Below, piece after piece: positions 41,296 to 50,902 of a stretch of 64,000 nt of DNA. Each line of letters starts with the position of its first letter. The first letter of the stretch is position 1. Below the pieces are notes generated by a model that saw only the letters and a list, made by a program, of their open reading frames with translations, did not search any database and was not told the DNA's origin. The stretch is from Adlercreutzia equolifaciens DSM 19450 (GTDB taxonomy: Bacteria; Actinomycetota; Coriobacteriia; Coriobacteriales; Eggerthellaceae): the NCBI RefSeq assembly GCF_000478885.1, contig NC_022567.1, positions 2,108,001-2,172,000 of the forward strand, written 5' to 3'. Position numbers and translations under genes: made by a program.

Positions 41296-44200
41296 CTAGT
41301 CCGCCTCCCCGAGAAGCTCCGCGAGGCGCTCGCGGGTGAGGCCGGCGAGCGCCTCGCCGGCCGTGGCGGCGATCACGGAATCGGCCAGGTCGCGCTTGGC
41401 CTCCTGCAAGGCGACGATGCGCTCCTCGATGGTTCCCTTCGCCACCACCTTGTACACGTCCACCTCGCGGTTCTGCCCGATGCGGTGGGCACGGTCGGTC
41501 GCCTGGTCGGTGGCGGCCGCGTTCCACCAGGGGTCGGCGTGCACCACCACCGAAGCGCCCGTGAGGTTCAGCCCCGTGCCGCCGGCCTTCAGCGACACAA
41601 GGAACACGGGTGTCTCGTCGTTATTGAACTGCCGCACAAGACGCACGCGCTCGCGCTTCGGCGTGGCGCCCGTTATGGCGAAATGCCCGATACCGCGACG
41701 GTCAAGCTCGGCGGAAAGCACGTCCAAATAGCTCGTGAACTGCGAGAAAATGAGCACCTTGCGCCCAGCTTCCATGGCCTCGTCCACCAATTCCATGATG
41801 GCGCCCAGCTTCTCGGCGCCGCCCTTGTAGTTCTCGAACACGAGCGCCGGGTCGAGCGCGATCTGGCGCAGGCGCGTCAGTTCGGCCAGCACCTCGACGG
41901 CGCTCTTCTCCGCATCGGGAATGTGCCCGCGGCGATTGGCCCGCGAGGCGTTCTGCCGCTTCTGGGCGTTCAGATCCTCGCGCAGGCGCTGCTCGGCGCC
42001 GTCGTAGAGCCGACGCTGCTCGCGGCCGAGCGGCACATAGCGGATACTCTCGAGCTTGGCGGGCAGATCAGTGAGCACGTCGGCCTTGCGGCGGCGCAGC
42101 ACAAACGGCTCGATGAGCGCGCGCAGGCGAGCCGCCGCCTCTTCATCCTCGCCGATAATGCCCAGCTCGTAACGCTCGCGGAACCGCTCGTAGCTGCCGA
42201 GGAACCCCGGCATGAGGAAGTCGAAGATGCTCCAGAGCTCCGAGAGGCGGTTCTCCACCGGCGTGCCCGTGAGCGCGAAGCGCAAGGGCGCCCGCAAGCG
42301 CTTCACGGCCCGGGTGGTCTTGGTGGCGTGGTTCTTGATGTACTGGGCCTCGTCGAGCACCACCAAGCCCCATTCGACACGCGCGAGCTGCGCGCCATCG
42401 ATGCGCACGCAGTCGTAGGAGGCCACGATCACGCACGGGACATCGGCGCTCGAAGCGCCAGCGATTCGCTCGCCAGCCGTTCGCGCGTCCTCGCCCGCAT
42501 CGTCCCCGCACCCGAGAACGCGCCCTTCGTCTATCCCCTGCGTCGCACGGAATAGTAGCGCCTCGCGGTGCGCTCGGGAGCCCTCTAAGGCGCAAACCGG
42601 CACGTCGGGCGCGAACCGGGCGAACTCGTCGGCCCAGTTGAACACGAGCGAGGCGGGGCAGGCCACGAGCACCGGGCCACCCAGCTGCCCCGAATCGCGC
42701 AAGCTCTTCACCAGGGCAATCATCTGCAGCGTCTTGCCGAGGCCCATCTCGTCGGCCAGAATGCCGCCGAAGCCGAGCGATGCCAGGCGCGCCAGCCAGC
42801 GGAAACCCTCTACCTGGTAGGGCCGCAGCGTACCCGCGAGAGATGCGGGCGCCGCCACAAGCTCGCCCGGCTCGTCCAAACAGCGCAGGTAGTCTTCGAA
42901 GGCGCGGTCGCGCACGGCGTCGCCATATTCCCGATCTAGGTAGAACGCCTGGTAGGTCGGCAACTCGGCGCCGCCCTCGAGCAACGCGTCGGCCGACACG
43001 CCCAAGTCGCGCATCATGTCGCCGAGCGCCGCCACGTCCCCCTCGCCCAAAGCGGCGATGCGCCCGTCGCTCATGCGGTGGAAGCGCTTGCGGCGCCGGT
43101 AGGCAGAAAGCATCGCCCGCAGCTCATCGGCGGAAAGATCGCTCTCGCGCACGTCCATCTGAATGAGGTTCGCGCGCAGGGAGAGGCCCAGCGACACCCG
43201 CGGCGGCCGTTCCATGATAAGCCGGTCGAAGGCGGGAGTGGTGAACACCTCGCCGACGGCCCGAAACTGCGAAAGGCCGCCGTAGAGCAGCTCGCCGGCC
43301 AGCTCGGTCTGACGCAGGGGCAGCGTGCACGAGCCGTCGAAGAACTGCGCCGCCGCGGCCACCCCCGCATCTTCCAAATCCTGATCGCGGAAGGCCTGGC
43401 TCGAGGCCGGCCGCAGCTCCGGCTCCTCGGCGGAATCGGCGGGGCTTTCCAGCACCACCTCGCGCTCGCCGTAGAACGCCTTCACCGTGAGGCGAATGAG
43501 CGCGGCCTCCTTCTTCCCCGTCACGTCGAAGTAGAAGGCGAGCGTGCCGGCCACGGGGCGCAGAGCCTCCCATGCTTCCGGCAGCTCCACCGAAAGCGTC
43601 TCTTCTAGCACCGGCAGCGCGCACCGGCAGAACGCCTCGGCATCGCGCTCGGCGATGAAGACTGCCCCCTCCCCTGCAGCGCCGTCGGCGGTCAGGCCCG
43701 CCTCGCGCAACCAGGCAAAGGCCCGCGCGTCGGCGCCCGTCGCTCGCGCGGCCACGCCGTCGGACAGCACGAAGGCCTCCTCCAGCCCGCGCACCACGAG
43801 CACCCGTTCGGAAAGCGCCAGCTCAAAGCCGCCCTCGGCAGGGACGAACCGCAGTGTCAGCGCCGGAACATCCCTGGTGACAACCCAAAGGCCGTCTCCG
43901 TTGCCCTGCTTCTCATCGCCCTCACGCGCCCCCGGCGCCGCCGCGCCCCGGCTCGCAGCCGCTGGTGGCGCGTCCCATCCCCCAAACGTGAATTCAGCGC
44001 CCTCCCCCATGGCCGTCAAAAGGTCGGCCAGCTCTGCCTCGCGCAGGCGCACCGCGCGCTTGCTTCCCGCCGCGCGAAACATCGAGCCGCCGAACAGGCG
44101 CTCGTCGGGAAACAGCTCCGCCACCTTACGGGCCACGGCCCGGGAAGGCCCGTCGAAGGCCTCGAGCCGATGGGCAAAGGCGAGCTTCTTTCCATAGGAG

Positions 44201-44823
44201 AAATGCTCCCCGCGCTGCACGCGATGGGCAAAGGCCTCAAGGTCGCGCACTACATAGGTTCCGCGAGGGCCTTCCACGGTCAGATCCATCGACCAGAAGC
44301 GCCTATCGTAGGCAAGATGCACGGCGAGATGCACGGTGCCCGCAGCTGCGTCCGCGGCGAGCGCGCCGACGCGCACGGGTGTCGCGTCGGATCGAGCCGC
44401 CAGGCACTGCGCCAGCGCCTCGCTCGTCGTCCGGCCCGGCGAAACGGCGGCACGGCCATCGCCTATCTCCTCGAAAGACTTGGGCTGCGCGAAGTAGGCG
44501 ACCGTCAGCGCCACGCAGTGCTTGCACATGCCTTCGAAGCGCGCGGCGGCGGGGCAATCGCAATCATAGTCGACGATGCGAGACTCGAAATCGGCGAACA
44601 CGACATCGACGTTGAAGTAATCCGCAACGCCCGAAGCCGAGGCCACCCGACCGGTAATCACCGACGCATCATCGCGTCGCCGCACCCGCCGATCTGCGAT
44701 CGACGCGGCATGGGCGGCGATGCCCACGCCCCGCGACACGGCGCGTGGGTCAGCGTATTCCGCCAGCTTGATACCACCCAGGCCCACAGCGCCCCCTTCC
44801 CGATCAAAATAAGTGTCTCGCAC
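41296..44823 (-). CDS. SNF2-family helicase with SWIM zinc finger
   Basis: This 1175-residue Swi2/Snf2 ATPase has an N-terminal SWIM zinc-binding motif (CDCPAAARFEGMCKHC, about 88-103) and a long central region. The helicase core has DEMGLGKTLQ (motif I, about 715), LDEAQYIKN (motif II, about 845) and LTGTPVENRLSELW (motif III). The C-terminal DQATDRAHRIGQNREVDVYKV (motif VI) completes it. Such bacterial enzymes translocate on DNA and are linked to RNA polymerase recycling or genome maintenance; the specific role is unknown. GTG 44823 is taken as start; GTG 44787, preceded by GGGAAGGGGGC, is an equally good alternative. Confidence 0.9.
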   Translation of the reverse strand: MRDTYFDREGGAVGLGGIKLAEYADPRAVSRGVGIAAHAASIADRRVRRRDDASVITGRVASASGVADYFNVDVVFADFESRIVDYDCDCPAAARFEGMCKHCVALTVAYFAQPKSFEEIGDGRAAVSPGRTTSEALAQCLAARSDATPVRVGALAADAAAGTVHLAVHLAYDRRFWSMDLTVEGPRGTYVVRDLEAFAHRVQRGEHFSYGKKLAFAHRLEAFDGPSRAVARKVAELFPDERLFGGSMFRAAGSKRAVRLREAELADLLTAMGEGAEFTFGGWDAPPAAASRGAAAPGAREGDEKQGNGDGLWVVTRDVPALTLRFVPAEGGFELALSERVLVVRGLEEAFVLSDGVAARATGADARAFAWLREAGLTADGAAGEGAVFIAERDAEAFCRCALPVLEETLSVELPEAWEALRPVAGTLAFYFDVTGKKEAALIRLTVKAFYGEREVVLESPADSAEEPELRPASSQAFRDQDLEDAGVAAAAQFFDGSCTLPLRQTELAGELLYGGLSQFRAVGEVFTTPAFDRLIMERPPRVSLGLSLRANLIQMDVRESDLSADELRAMLSAYRRRKRFHRMSDGRIAALGEGDVAALGDMMRDLGVSADALLEGGAELPTYQAFYLDREYGDAVRDRAFEDYLRCLDEPGELVAAPASLAGTLRPYQVEGFRWLARLASLGFGGILADEMGLGKTLQMIALVKSLRDSGQLGGPVLVACPASLVFNWADEFARFAPDVPVCALEGSRAHREALLFRATQGIDEGRVLGCGDDAGEDARTAGERIAGASSADVPCVIVASYDCVRIDGAQLARVEWGLVVLDEAQYIKNHATKTTRAVKRLRAPLRFALTGTPVENRLSELWSIFDFLMPGFLGSYERFRERYELGIIGEDEEAAARLRALIEPFVLRRRKADVLTDLPAKLESIRYVPLGREQRRLYDGAEQRLREDLNAQKRQNASRANRRGHIPDAEKSAVEVLAELTRLRQIALDPALVFENYKGGAEKLGAIMELVDEAMEAGRKVLIFSQFTSYLDVLSAELDRRGIGHFAITGATPKRERVRLVRQFNNDETPVFLVSLKAGGTGLNLTGASVVVHADPWWNAAATDQATDRAHRIGQNREVDVYKVVAKGTIEERIVALQEAKRDLADSVIAATAGEALAGLTRERLAELLGEAD

Positions 44824-44861
44824 TCTACCCCCAAAGCGGGGTCAGGCGAAGGAGCGACCGG

Positions 44862-45320
44862 TCATTTCCCGCCTTTATCCAATTTTGAGGCCTTCGATGG
44901 GGAAAGCGCCGGACCGCGTCCCCGGCGGGCAGCGATGAGGGTGACGCCCGTAAGGGCGAGCGCCGTGCCGAGGCCCGGGTAGAAGCTGCCGATGAACTCA
45001 AGCGGCACGAGGTTGAAGGCGCGCAGGGCGATGCCGCCGCCCATCATGATGGCGATGATGAGGTAGCCTTTGGCGTCGAAGGTGCGGATGAAGCTCACCC
45101 GATCGCGCGGGTGCGCCATGATGCGCGCGGCGTGCTTGCGCGACACCTTCCGGAACATCAGCCCGAATGCGACGAACACGACCGCCATGACGGCGAGCAT
45201 CCAGGGCCATGCCCCCACCTCCACCGAGAAGAAGCTGCGCACGCCGATGCCGGCCACGTTCACACCGGCGAACAGCCAGAACAGCCCCGCAATCACGAGC
45301 AGGTTCTCGCGCTTTACCAC
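44862..45320 (-). CDS. Small four-pass membrane protein, hypothetical
   Basis: This 152-residue protein has four hydrophobic segments (about residues 8-30, 42-62, 85-105, 112-132) with a basic loop (MFRKVSRKHAARIMAHPRDR) between the second and third. I do not recognise a characterised family. I use GTG 45320, which follows GGAAGGAGGAG by about 9 bp. A longer reading to 45566 would overlap the RND exporter gene and has no ribosome site. It lies 160 bp downstream of the RND exporter on the same strand, so co-transcription is possible, and its stop is 39 bp from the SNF2 start. Confidence 0.65.
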   Translation of the reverse strand: MVKRENLLVIAGLFWLFAGVNVAGIGVRSFFSVEVGAWPWMLAVMAVVFVAFGLMFRKVSRKHAARIMAHPRDRVSFIRTFDAKGYLIIAIMMGGGIALRAFNLVPLEFIGSFYPGLGTALALTGVTLIAARRGRGPALSPSKASKLDKGGK

Positions 45321-45480
45321 GCAGCGCTCTCCTCCTTCCGATACCGATCGTCGAGATGGCGCGGCACAAAGGCCGGAGCCGAACCGCGCATCGGCAAACT
45401 TTAGCAATGTGGCCTTCCCTTGACAACCGAGAAAGCCGCGACGTTGCCCAGGGATTGCTCGGTTTTCACGAGCCGTCCTC

Positions 45481-48400
45481 CTACGCCGGCAGCGAGCCTC
45501 CTTCCACGCGGGCGTGCTTGCCGCGCAGCTCTTCCAGATAGGCCTGGGCGTCGCCCGGGTCGTCATCGATGGACTCGTCGCCCAGATCGACCTCCGTGGG
45601 CACCTTGCGGTAGAGCAAATCGTACAGCACCGGCACGATGTAGAGGGTCATGAGCGTGGCGTAGGCGAGGCCTCCCACCACCACAAGGGCCATGCCGCGC
45701 TCCATGGAGGCGCCGATTTCCTGGCTGAACACGAGCGGCAGCATGGCTAAGATGGTGGTGAGCGCCGTCATGAGGATGGGCCGCATGCGGGTGCGGCCGG
45801 CCGCCTCCAGCGCGTCGCGCTTCTCTAGGCCGCCGCGGCGCAGCTGGTTCACGTAGTCGACGAACACGATGCCGTTGTTCACCACGGTGCCCATGAGCAC
45901 GGCGAAACCCATGAGCGACATCATGGTCAGCTGCTCGCCGGCCGCCCACAGCGCCGCGAAGCCGCCGGTGAAGGCGAGGGGCACCGTCATCATGACGATG
46001 AAGGGCGACAGCAGGCTCTGGAACTGGGCCACTATCACGAGGTAGATGAGCACGAAGCCCACGATGAGCAGAAGCATCATCTGCTCCAACATGGTGTCGA
46101 TGTTCTGCAGCTCGCCGCCGAAGCTCATGGAGTAGCCGTCGGGCAGCTCAAGGCCGTCCAGCTTCTGCTGGAGCTCGCGGGAGAGCAGGGCGTTGTTGTA
46201 GCCGTCGGCCACCTCGGCGGTCACGGTGATGGTCTTCTGGGAGTTCTCGTGGGCGATGGTGGCCGGCGCCTCGCTCTCCTCCAAGGTGGCGAACTCGCCG
46301 ATGGCCACCTCCTTCGACTCGCCGTCGCGCCCGGCGAGGGTCACTTTCTCGTCCAAGATGTTCTCGCGGGTGAGCACGTGGGTCTCGTCCACGATGGTCA
46401 CCTGGGCCTTCGAGCCATCCATCGCAAGCTTGGTGGAGTCGGCCTCGGAGGACAGCGCGCCGGCCAAGTACTCGTAGAGCTGGGCCACCGTCCAACCCTC
46501 GCGGGTGAGCGCGTCCTCGTCGATGACGAGGTTGAGCTCGCGGTCGGCGTCTTCCATGCCGTTGGCGATCTCGGTGTAGCCCTCCACTTCCCCGACGACG
46601 GCCATGACCTCCTCGGACAGCTCGGTGAGCTTCTCCGGGTCCTCGCCGGTGATGGTGAGCGACAGCCCGCTGCCCATCATGGAGGACATCGACGAGTCCG
46701 ACGAGGCGTTGGAGGCCACCTCGCAGGGCAGGTCCTCCGTGCGGGCCACCACCTCGTCCACCACGGCGTGCACCTGGGCGTCCGTGGTCACGCTGTCGTC
46801 CATTTCCAGATAGAACATGAACTGGTCGAAGCTCTCGGCGCCGGTGTCGGCCGCCGCCGAGGAGACCACCGACACCGTGGCCGTGCCGTCGATGGCCGCC
46901 ACGGTGCCCACGCCCTCCACGGAAAGCGCCCGCTCCATGATCTGGTCGGCCACGGCGAAGGCTTCGTCCTTCTCGGTGTCCTCGGGCAGCGTGACGGCCA
47001 AGGAGACCGTCTTGGAGGCCATGGACGGAATCATGGAGATGCCCATGTTCACCACGCCGACCACGGCGGCCACGAGAAGCCCCACGGCCACGGCGAGCGG
47101 CAGCACCTTGTGGCGCAGGGCGAACTGCAGCGAGCGACCGTAGGCGCCCTTCACCTTCTCGAAGAGGCCGTCGCGGCGCGGGCGGTAGCGGCGGAACACG
47201 AACCGCGAGAGCGCCGGCACGAGGGTGAGCGCCACCACGAGCGAGGCGGTGAGCACGTAGGTGAGGGTGAGCGCGAAGGGCATCATCATCTGGTTGACCA
47301 TGCCCGTGGTAAACGCGATGGGCGCGAAGACGCAGACCGTGGTGAGCGTGGAAGCCACCACCGCGCCCGAGATCTGCTTGGCGCCCTGGACCGCCGCCCG
47401 GGCCGGGCTGATGCCGCGCCCGCGCAGGCGGTAGATGTTCTCGAGCACCACCACGGAGTTGTCCACGAGCATGCCGATGGCGAGCGACAGGCCGCCGAGC
47501 GACATGATGTTCACGGACACGCCGGTGAAGTACATGAGCAGCAGCGCCAGCAGCACCGAGAACGGAATGGAGACGGCCACGAGCACCGTGGGCTTCCAGT
47601 CGCGCAGAAACAGCGCCAGCACCACCACGGCGAGCAGGCCGCCCAGAAGCAGCGAGTTCACAATGGAGGAGATGAACATGTCGATGAGCTTGCCCTGGTC
47701 GGACACGACGCGCAGATCGAGACTGGGGAATTCCTCGGACAGCTCCGCCACGGCCTCACGGCAGGCGGCGGACACCTGGTTGGTGGAGGCGGTGGAGGAC
47801 TTGTACACCGACAGCAGCACGCCGTCGCCGCCGTTCAGGGACATGTAGGCGTCGCCCACGTTGTCCACCACGGTGATGTCGGCCACATCGCGCAGGCGCA
47901 CGTCGCCCACGTCATCGATGGCCACGAGCAGCAGGTCTTCCAAGGCCTCTAGGCTCTCGATGTTGTCGCCCACGTGCAGCAGCCACTGGTTGTCCTCGTC
48001 GGCGTTGCCGAGATACCCCGCCGGCATGGAGAAATCCTGGGCGCGGATGAGGTTCGCGAGCGTCGTCTTGTCCACGAGGGCGTCCACGTTGGCCTGCTCG
48101 ATGGCGCTTTCCCGGGCGTCCTCGTACTGCTCGCGGGCCTGGTCGAGTTGCGCGCGGCTCTGCTCGATGGTGGCGCTCGCGCTGGCCAGCTGGGCGCTGC
48201 CGCTGCCGAACTGGGCCGCGGCGGTCAGGCTGCCGGACTCCACCTGGGCCAGCTGCTTCTGGTAGCCCTCCAGCTCGGCGGTGGCCGCTTCCAGCTGCTT
48301 TTGCAAGTCGGCCGCCTTCTCGGGCATGGCCTTCAAGGTCTCGCCCACCTCGCCGAGGCGCGTGCCAATATCGGTCAGCTCGCCGGCCGCGGTCTGCAGC

Positions 48401-49413
48401 TCGTCGGTCGTGGCCTTCAGCGACTGCGCCAGGGCCGCGGCCTCTTCCAGAGAGCCCGCCGCCGTCGCCGCCTCCATCTGGGCCTGCAGCGCGGCCGCCT
48501 GGGCCTGCAGCTCGGCCACGCGCCCTTGCAGCTCCTCGGCGCGGACCTGCTTGTCGGCCAGCTCGCCCTGCAGCGACTCGCCCTCGGCCGCGAGCGACTG
48601 CAGCTGGGCCCCGAGCGAGGACACCTTCGTCATGGTGGAGGAAATGGCCAGCGTCAGCCCCGAGGAAGCCTGGCCCAGCTGGTCGCCCGTCTCCTTCTCC
48701 TTGTCGGCGAGAGTCTTCTGCTGGGATGCTATCTCGTCCTCGGCCGCTTCCAGGTCGGCCTCGCCGTCATCGATCTCCTGCTTCGCATCGGCCAGCTCGT
48801 CGTTCACGCTGGCCAGGATGCGATTGTTCACGTCCTCTATCTTGTCGTCGGAAAGCCGCACTTCCACGGTCTGCTGCACCGTGCCGGCCAGCGATACGTC
48901 GGCCACGCCGTCGACCCGCTCCAGGCGCGGCGCCAGCGTGTCGGCGGCGAAGTCGGACAGCTCGTAGATGTTCTTCTCGCTGTCGGCGGCGGCCACGTAC
49001 ATGGTGGCCATCATGTCCATGGAGATCTCCATGATGTTGGGGGTGCCGGCGGTCTCGGGCAGCGTGCTCTCCACCTGGTTGATGGCCGAGGACACCTTCA
49101 CCATGGCCGAGTCCATATCGGTGCCGTCCTCGAATTCCAGGAACACCATGGCGTAGTTGTTGGCCGACTGGCTCATCACGGAAGAGACGCCGCTCACCGT
49201 GGACAGCGCGCTTTCCAGCACGTCGGTCACCTCGGCCTCCACCTTCTCGGCCGAAGCGCCCGGGTCGGTGGCGATGACGGCCAGGTAGGGAATGTCCATG
49301 TCGGGCATGAGGTCGGTCTTCATCTTCGTGAGCGACACGCCGCCCAGAATGAGGCAGATGATGACCGCCACCACGATGAGATAGGGATGCTTGACGCTGA
49401 ATCGTGAGAGCAT
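45481..49413 (-). CDS. RND-family efflux permease with large coiled-coil insertion
   Basis: This 1310-residue transporter has two RND halves, each with an N-terminal helix, a large extracytoplasmic loop and a six-helix bundle. TM4 carries GMLVDNSVVVLENI, so the first proton-relay Asp is present and the second is Asn. The TM10 region has MGTVVNNGIVFVDYVNQLRRGG. Residues about 200-445 are a long Ala/Gln/Glu-rich coiled coil absent from AcrB, placed in the first loop where AcrB has its docking domain. No membrane-fusion or outer-membrane partner is encoded nearby, consistent with a single-membrane host. ATG 49413 is used. The divergent MarR regulator probably represses it. Confidence 0.9.
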   Translation of the reverse strand: MLSRFSVKHPYLIVVAVIICLILGGVSLTKMKTDLMPDMDIPYLAVIATDPGASAEKVEAEVTDVLESALSTVSGVSSVMSQSANNYAMVFLEFEDGTDMDSAMVKVSSAINQVESTLPETAGTPNIMEISMDMMATMYVAAADSEKNIYELSDFAADTLAPRLERVDGVADVSLAGTVQQTVEVRLSDDKIEDVNNRILASVNDELADAKQEIDDGEADLEAAEDEIASQQKTLADKEKETGDQLGQASSGLTLAISSTMTKVSSLGAQLQSLAAEGESLQGELADKQVRAEELQGRVAELQAQAAALQAQMEAATAAGSLEEAAALAQSLKATTDELQTAAGELTDIGTRLGEVGETLKAMPEKAADLQKQLEAATAELEGYQKQLAQVESGSLTAAAQFGSGSAQLASASATIEQSRAQLDQAREQYEDARESAIEQANVDALVDKTTLANLIRAQDFSMPAGYLGNADEDNQWLLHVGDNIESLEALEDLLLVAIDDVGDVRLRDVADITVVDNVGDAYMSLNGGDGVLLSVYKSSTASTNQVSAACREAVAELSEEFPSLDLRVVSDQGKLIDMFISSIVNSLLLGGLLAVVVLALFLRDWKPTVLVAVSIPFSVLLALLLMYFTGVSVNIMSLGGLSLAIGMLVDNSVVVLENIYRLRGRGISPARAAVQGAKQISGAVVASTLTTVCVFAPIAFTTGMVNQMMMPFALTLTYVLTASLVVALTLVPALSRFVFRRYRPRRDGLFEKVKGAYGRSLQFALRHKVLPLAVAVGLLVAAVVGVVNMGISMIPSMASKTVSLAVTLPEDTEKDEAFAVADQIMERALSVEGVGTVAAIDGTATVSVVSSAAADTGAESFDQFMFYLEMDDSVTTDAQVHAVVDEVVARTEDLPCEVASNASSDSSMSSMMGSGLSLTITGEDPEKLTELSEEVMAVVGEVEGYTEIANGMEDADRELNLVIDEDALTREGWTVAQLYEYLAGALSSEADSTKLAMDGSKAQVTIVDETHVLTRENILDEKVTLAGRDGESKEVAIGEFATLEESEAPATIAHENSQKTITVTAEVADGYNNALLSRELQQKLDGLELPDGYSMSFGGELQNIDTMLEQMMLLLIVGFVLIYLVIVAQFQSLLSPFIVMMTVPLAFTGGFAALWAAGEQLTMMSLMGFAVLMGTVVNNGIVFVDYVNQLRRGGLEKRDALEAAGRTRMRPILMTALTTILAMLPLVFSQEIGASMERGMALVVVGGLAYATLMTLYIVPVLYDLLYRKVPTEVDLGDESIDDDPGDAQAYLEELRGKHARVEGGSLPA

Positions 49414-49615
49414 AACGCCCGCTTTCGTCGAATGCCGTCGGGGCGCAGGGGCAGACCGGAGAAGACGCTCTGCTATACTGAGCCTCGCAGGGCCTCTCCG
49501 ACCGTCGCGTGCGCGTGGCCGTCATTTTACAACAGGTACCTTCTGTATATGGAAGACCCTGCATTTTCTCCGCAAGCGGAAGCCAGAAGACGAGGATATC
49601 GGGAAGGGGGCGGCC

Positions 49616-50257
49616 ATGGATCACTTCGAATGCTGCGATATGGCGCAGGCGCGGGACCGCGCGAGGGCCGCCGACCTCGATGCGGCCACGGGCGAGGCGC
49701 TCGATCAGGCCGTCACCATGGAGTTCATCCTGCTGTACCACCGGCTGGCCCAGCGCTACCTGCGGCAGTTCCTCGGCCACGGCCCCTCACCCCTGCACAA
49801 CCCCCTGCGCGGCCAGGGCCAGGTGATCGCCGCGCTCAAGAAGCGCGACGGCATCTCCACCAAGGAGCTGGCGGCGATGCTGGACATTCGCACGGCATCG
49901 CTAAACGAGCTGCTGGTAAAGCTGGAGGCCAAGGGGCTCATCGAGCGCAGCCGGTCGGCGAGCGACGGGCGCGTCATCGTCGTTCGGCTCACCGAGGCGG
50001 GGCGCGCCGTGGAGCAGGCACCCATCGACGAGCTGTCACTGTTCTACGAGGAGCTTTCCGACGATGATAAACGCCAGCTGGTGCGGGCGCTCGACTCCAT
50101 CAGCAGCGCGGTGAAGCGGGCCGAGGAGTCCGACGGGCAGACGGAGGGCGACCCCTGCGCAAAGGGCCCCGAGGAACTCAAGCGCCTGCGCCAGAACATC
50201 CTGCGCAAGCTCATCGAGGCCCAAAGGGCCGATGTCGCCGGCGGCCGTGGGGAGTAG
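49616..50257 (+). CDS. MarR-family transcriptional regulator
   Basis: This 213-residue winged-helix regulator has a central MarR domain: GQGQVIAALKKRDGISTKELAAML, then the recognition helix TASLNELLVKLEAKGLIERSRSASDGRVIVVRLTEAG (about 72-130). The acidic N-terminal 30 residues and a hydrophilic C-terminal tail are extra. ATG 49616 follows GGGAAGGGGGCGGCC; longer upstream frames are not supported. It is divergent from the RND exporter with 202 bp between the starts, the standard arrangement for a repressor that responds to a toxic ligand. Confidence 0.88.
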   Translation: MDHFECCDMAQARDRARAADLDAATGEALDQAVTMEFILLYHRLAQRYLRQFLGHGPSPLHNPLRGQGQVIAALKKRDGISTKELAAMLDIRTASLNELLVKLEAKGLIERSRSASDGRVIVVRLTEAGRAVEQAPIDELSLFYEELSDDDKRQLVRALDSISSAVKRAEESDGQTEGDPCAKGPEELKRLRQNILRKLIEAQRADVAGGRGE

Positions 50258-50392
50258 CGGGAAATCTGGCGAGCCGAGGGGCTTCGGGGCCCAACGACCA
50301 CGGGAGACTTCGGGAGGGGTTTAACGCGCCCGGAACACTCGGGAAGTTATGCTAGACTGCGGACATTGTTCCCCGAAGCAAGGAGTGCTCCC

Positions 50393-50893
50393 ATGATCCA
50401 CTGCGCCGCCCCTTCCTCCGAAGTCGTCCCGGCAGAGAAGAAAGCGCCGACAACCGCGCGTCTTCGCCCTCGCCGCCACGACCGCTGGCTGCGCGTCGCC
50501 CTCGCCGGGTGCCTGGGGCTGGGGGTCTTGGGACTTGCCGGCTGCGCGTCGGGCCATCCGGTCACGAAGTCCGGCGAGCAGTGCTCCTCCTGTCACAGCG
50601 ACGGCCGCGCCGCCGTAGAGGGGACGGGCTCGGCCAGCGCCACGGAAACGGGCCTCACCTTCGCTGTGGAAAGCGGCGCCGACGAGGTCTACCTCTGCAC
50701 CGCCGCCGTCGCCGAGGACGGCACCGTCATCCCCTCCCGCGACCGCACGCTTTCCGCCGACGAGCTGGGCTCCGTTACGGTGAGCCGCCCGGGCCTCTAC
50801 GCCCTGTGCACCGGGGACATCGCCTCCCCTTCCGTCACGGTTCTCGTGAGCGCCACCGAGTCCGGCCCCGCCGACGCCGTCGTGAAGCTGTAG
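50393..50893 (+). CDS. Lipoprotein with a single CXXCH heme-like motif
   Basis: This 166-residue protein starts with about 30 polar and basic residues. A hydrophobic helix then ends in a lipobox (GLGVLGLAGC), followed after 15 residues by CSSCHSDGRA, a c-type heme-binding CXXCH. The rest (about 70-166) looks like a small beta-sandwich domain (VEDGTVIPSRDRTLSADELGSVTV...). It could be a membrane-anchored monoheme cytochrome on the outer face; the distal heme ligand is not obvious. The family is not recognised. ATG 50393 has an AAGGAG ribosome site. The unusually long N-region before the signal helix leaves the start somewhat uncertain. Confidence 0.65.
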   Translation: MIHCAAPSSEVVPAEKKAPTTARLRPRRHDRWLRVALAGCLGLGVLGLAGCASGHPVTKSGEQCSSCHSDGRAAVEGTGSASATETGLTFAVESGADEVYLCTAAVAEDGTVIPSRDRTLSADELGSVTVSRPGLYALCTGDIASPSVTVLVSATESGPADAVVKL

Positions 50894-50902
50894 GTTCTGC
50901 GC

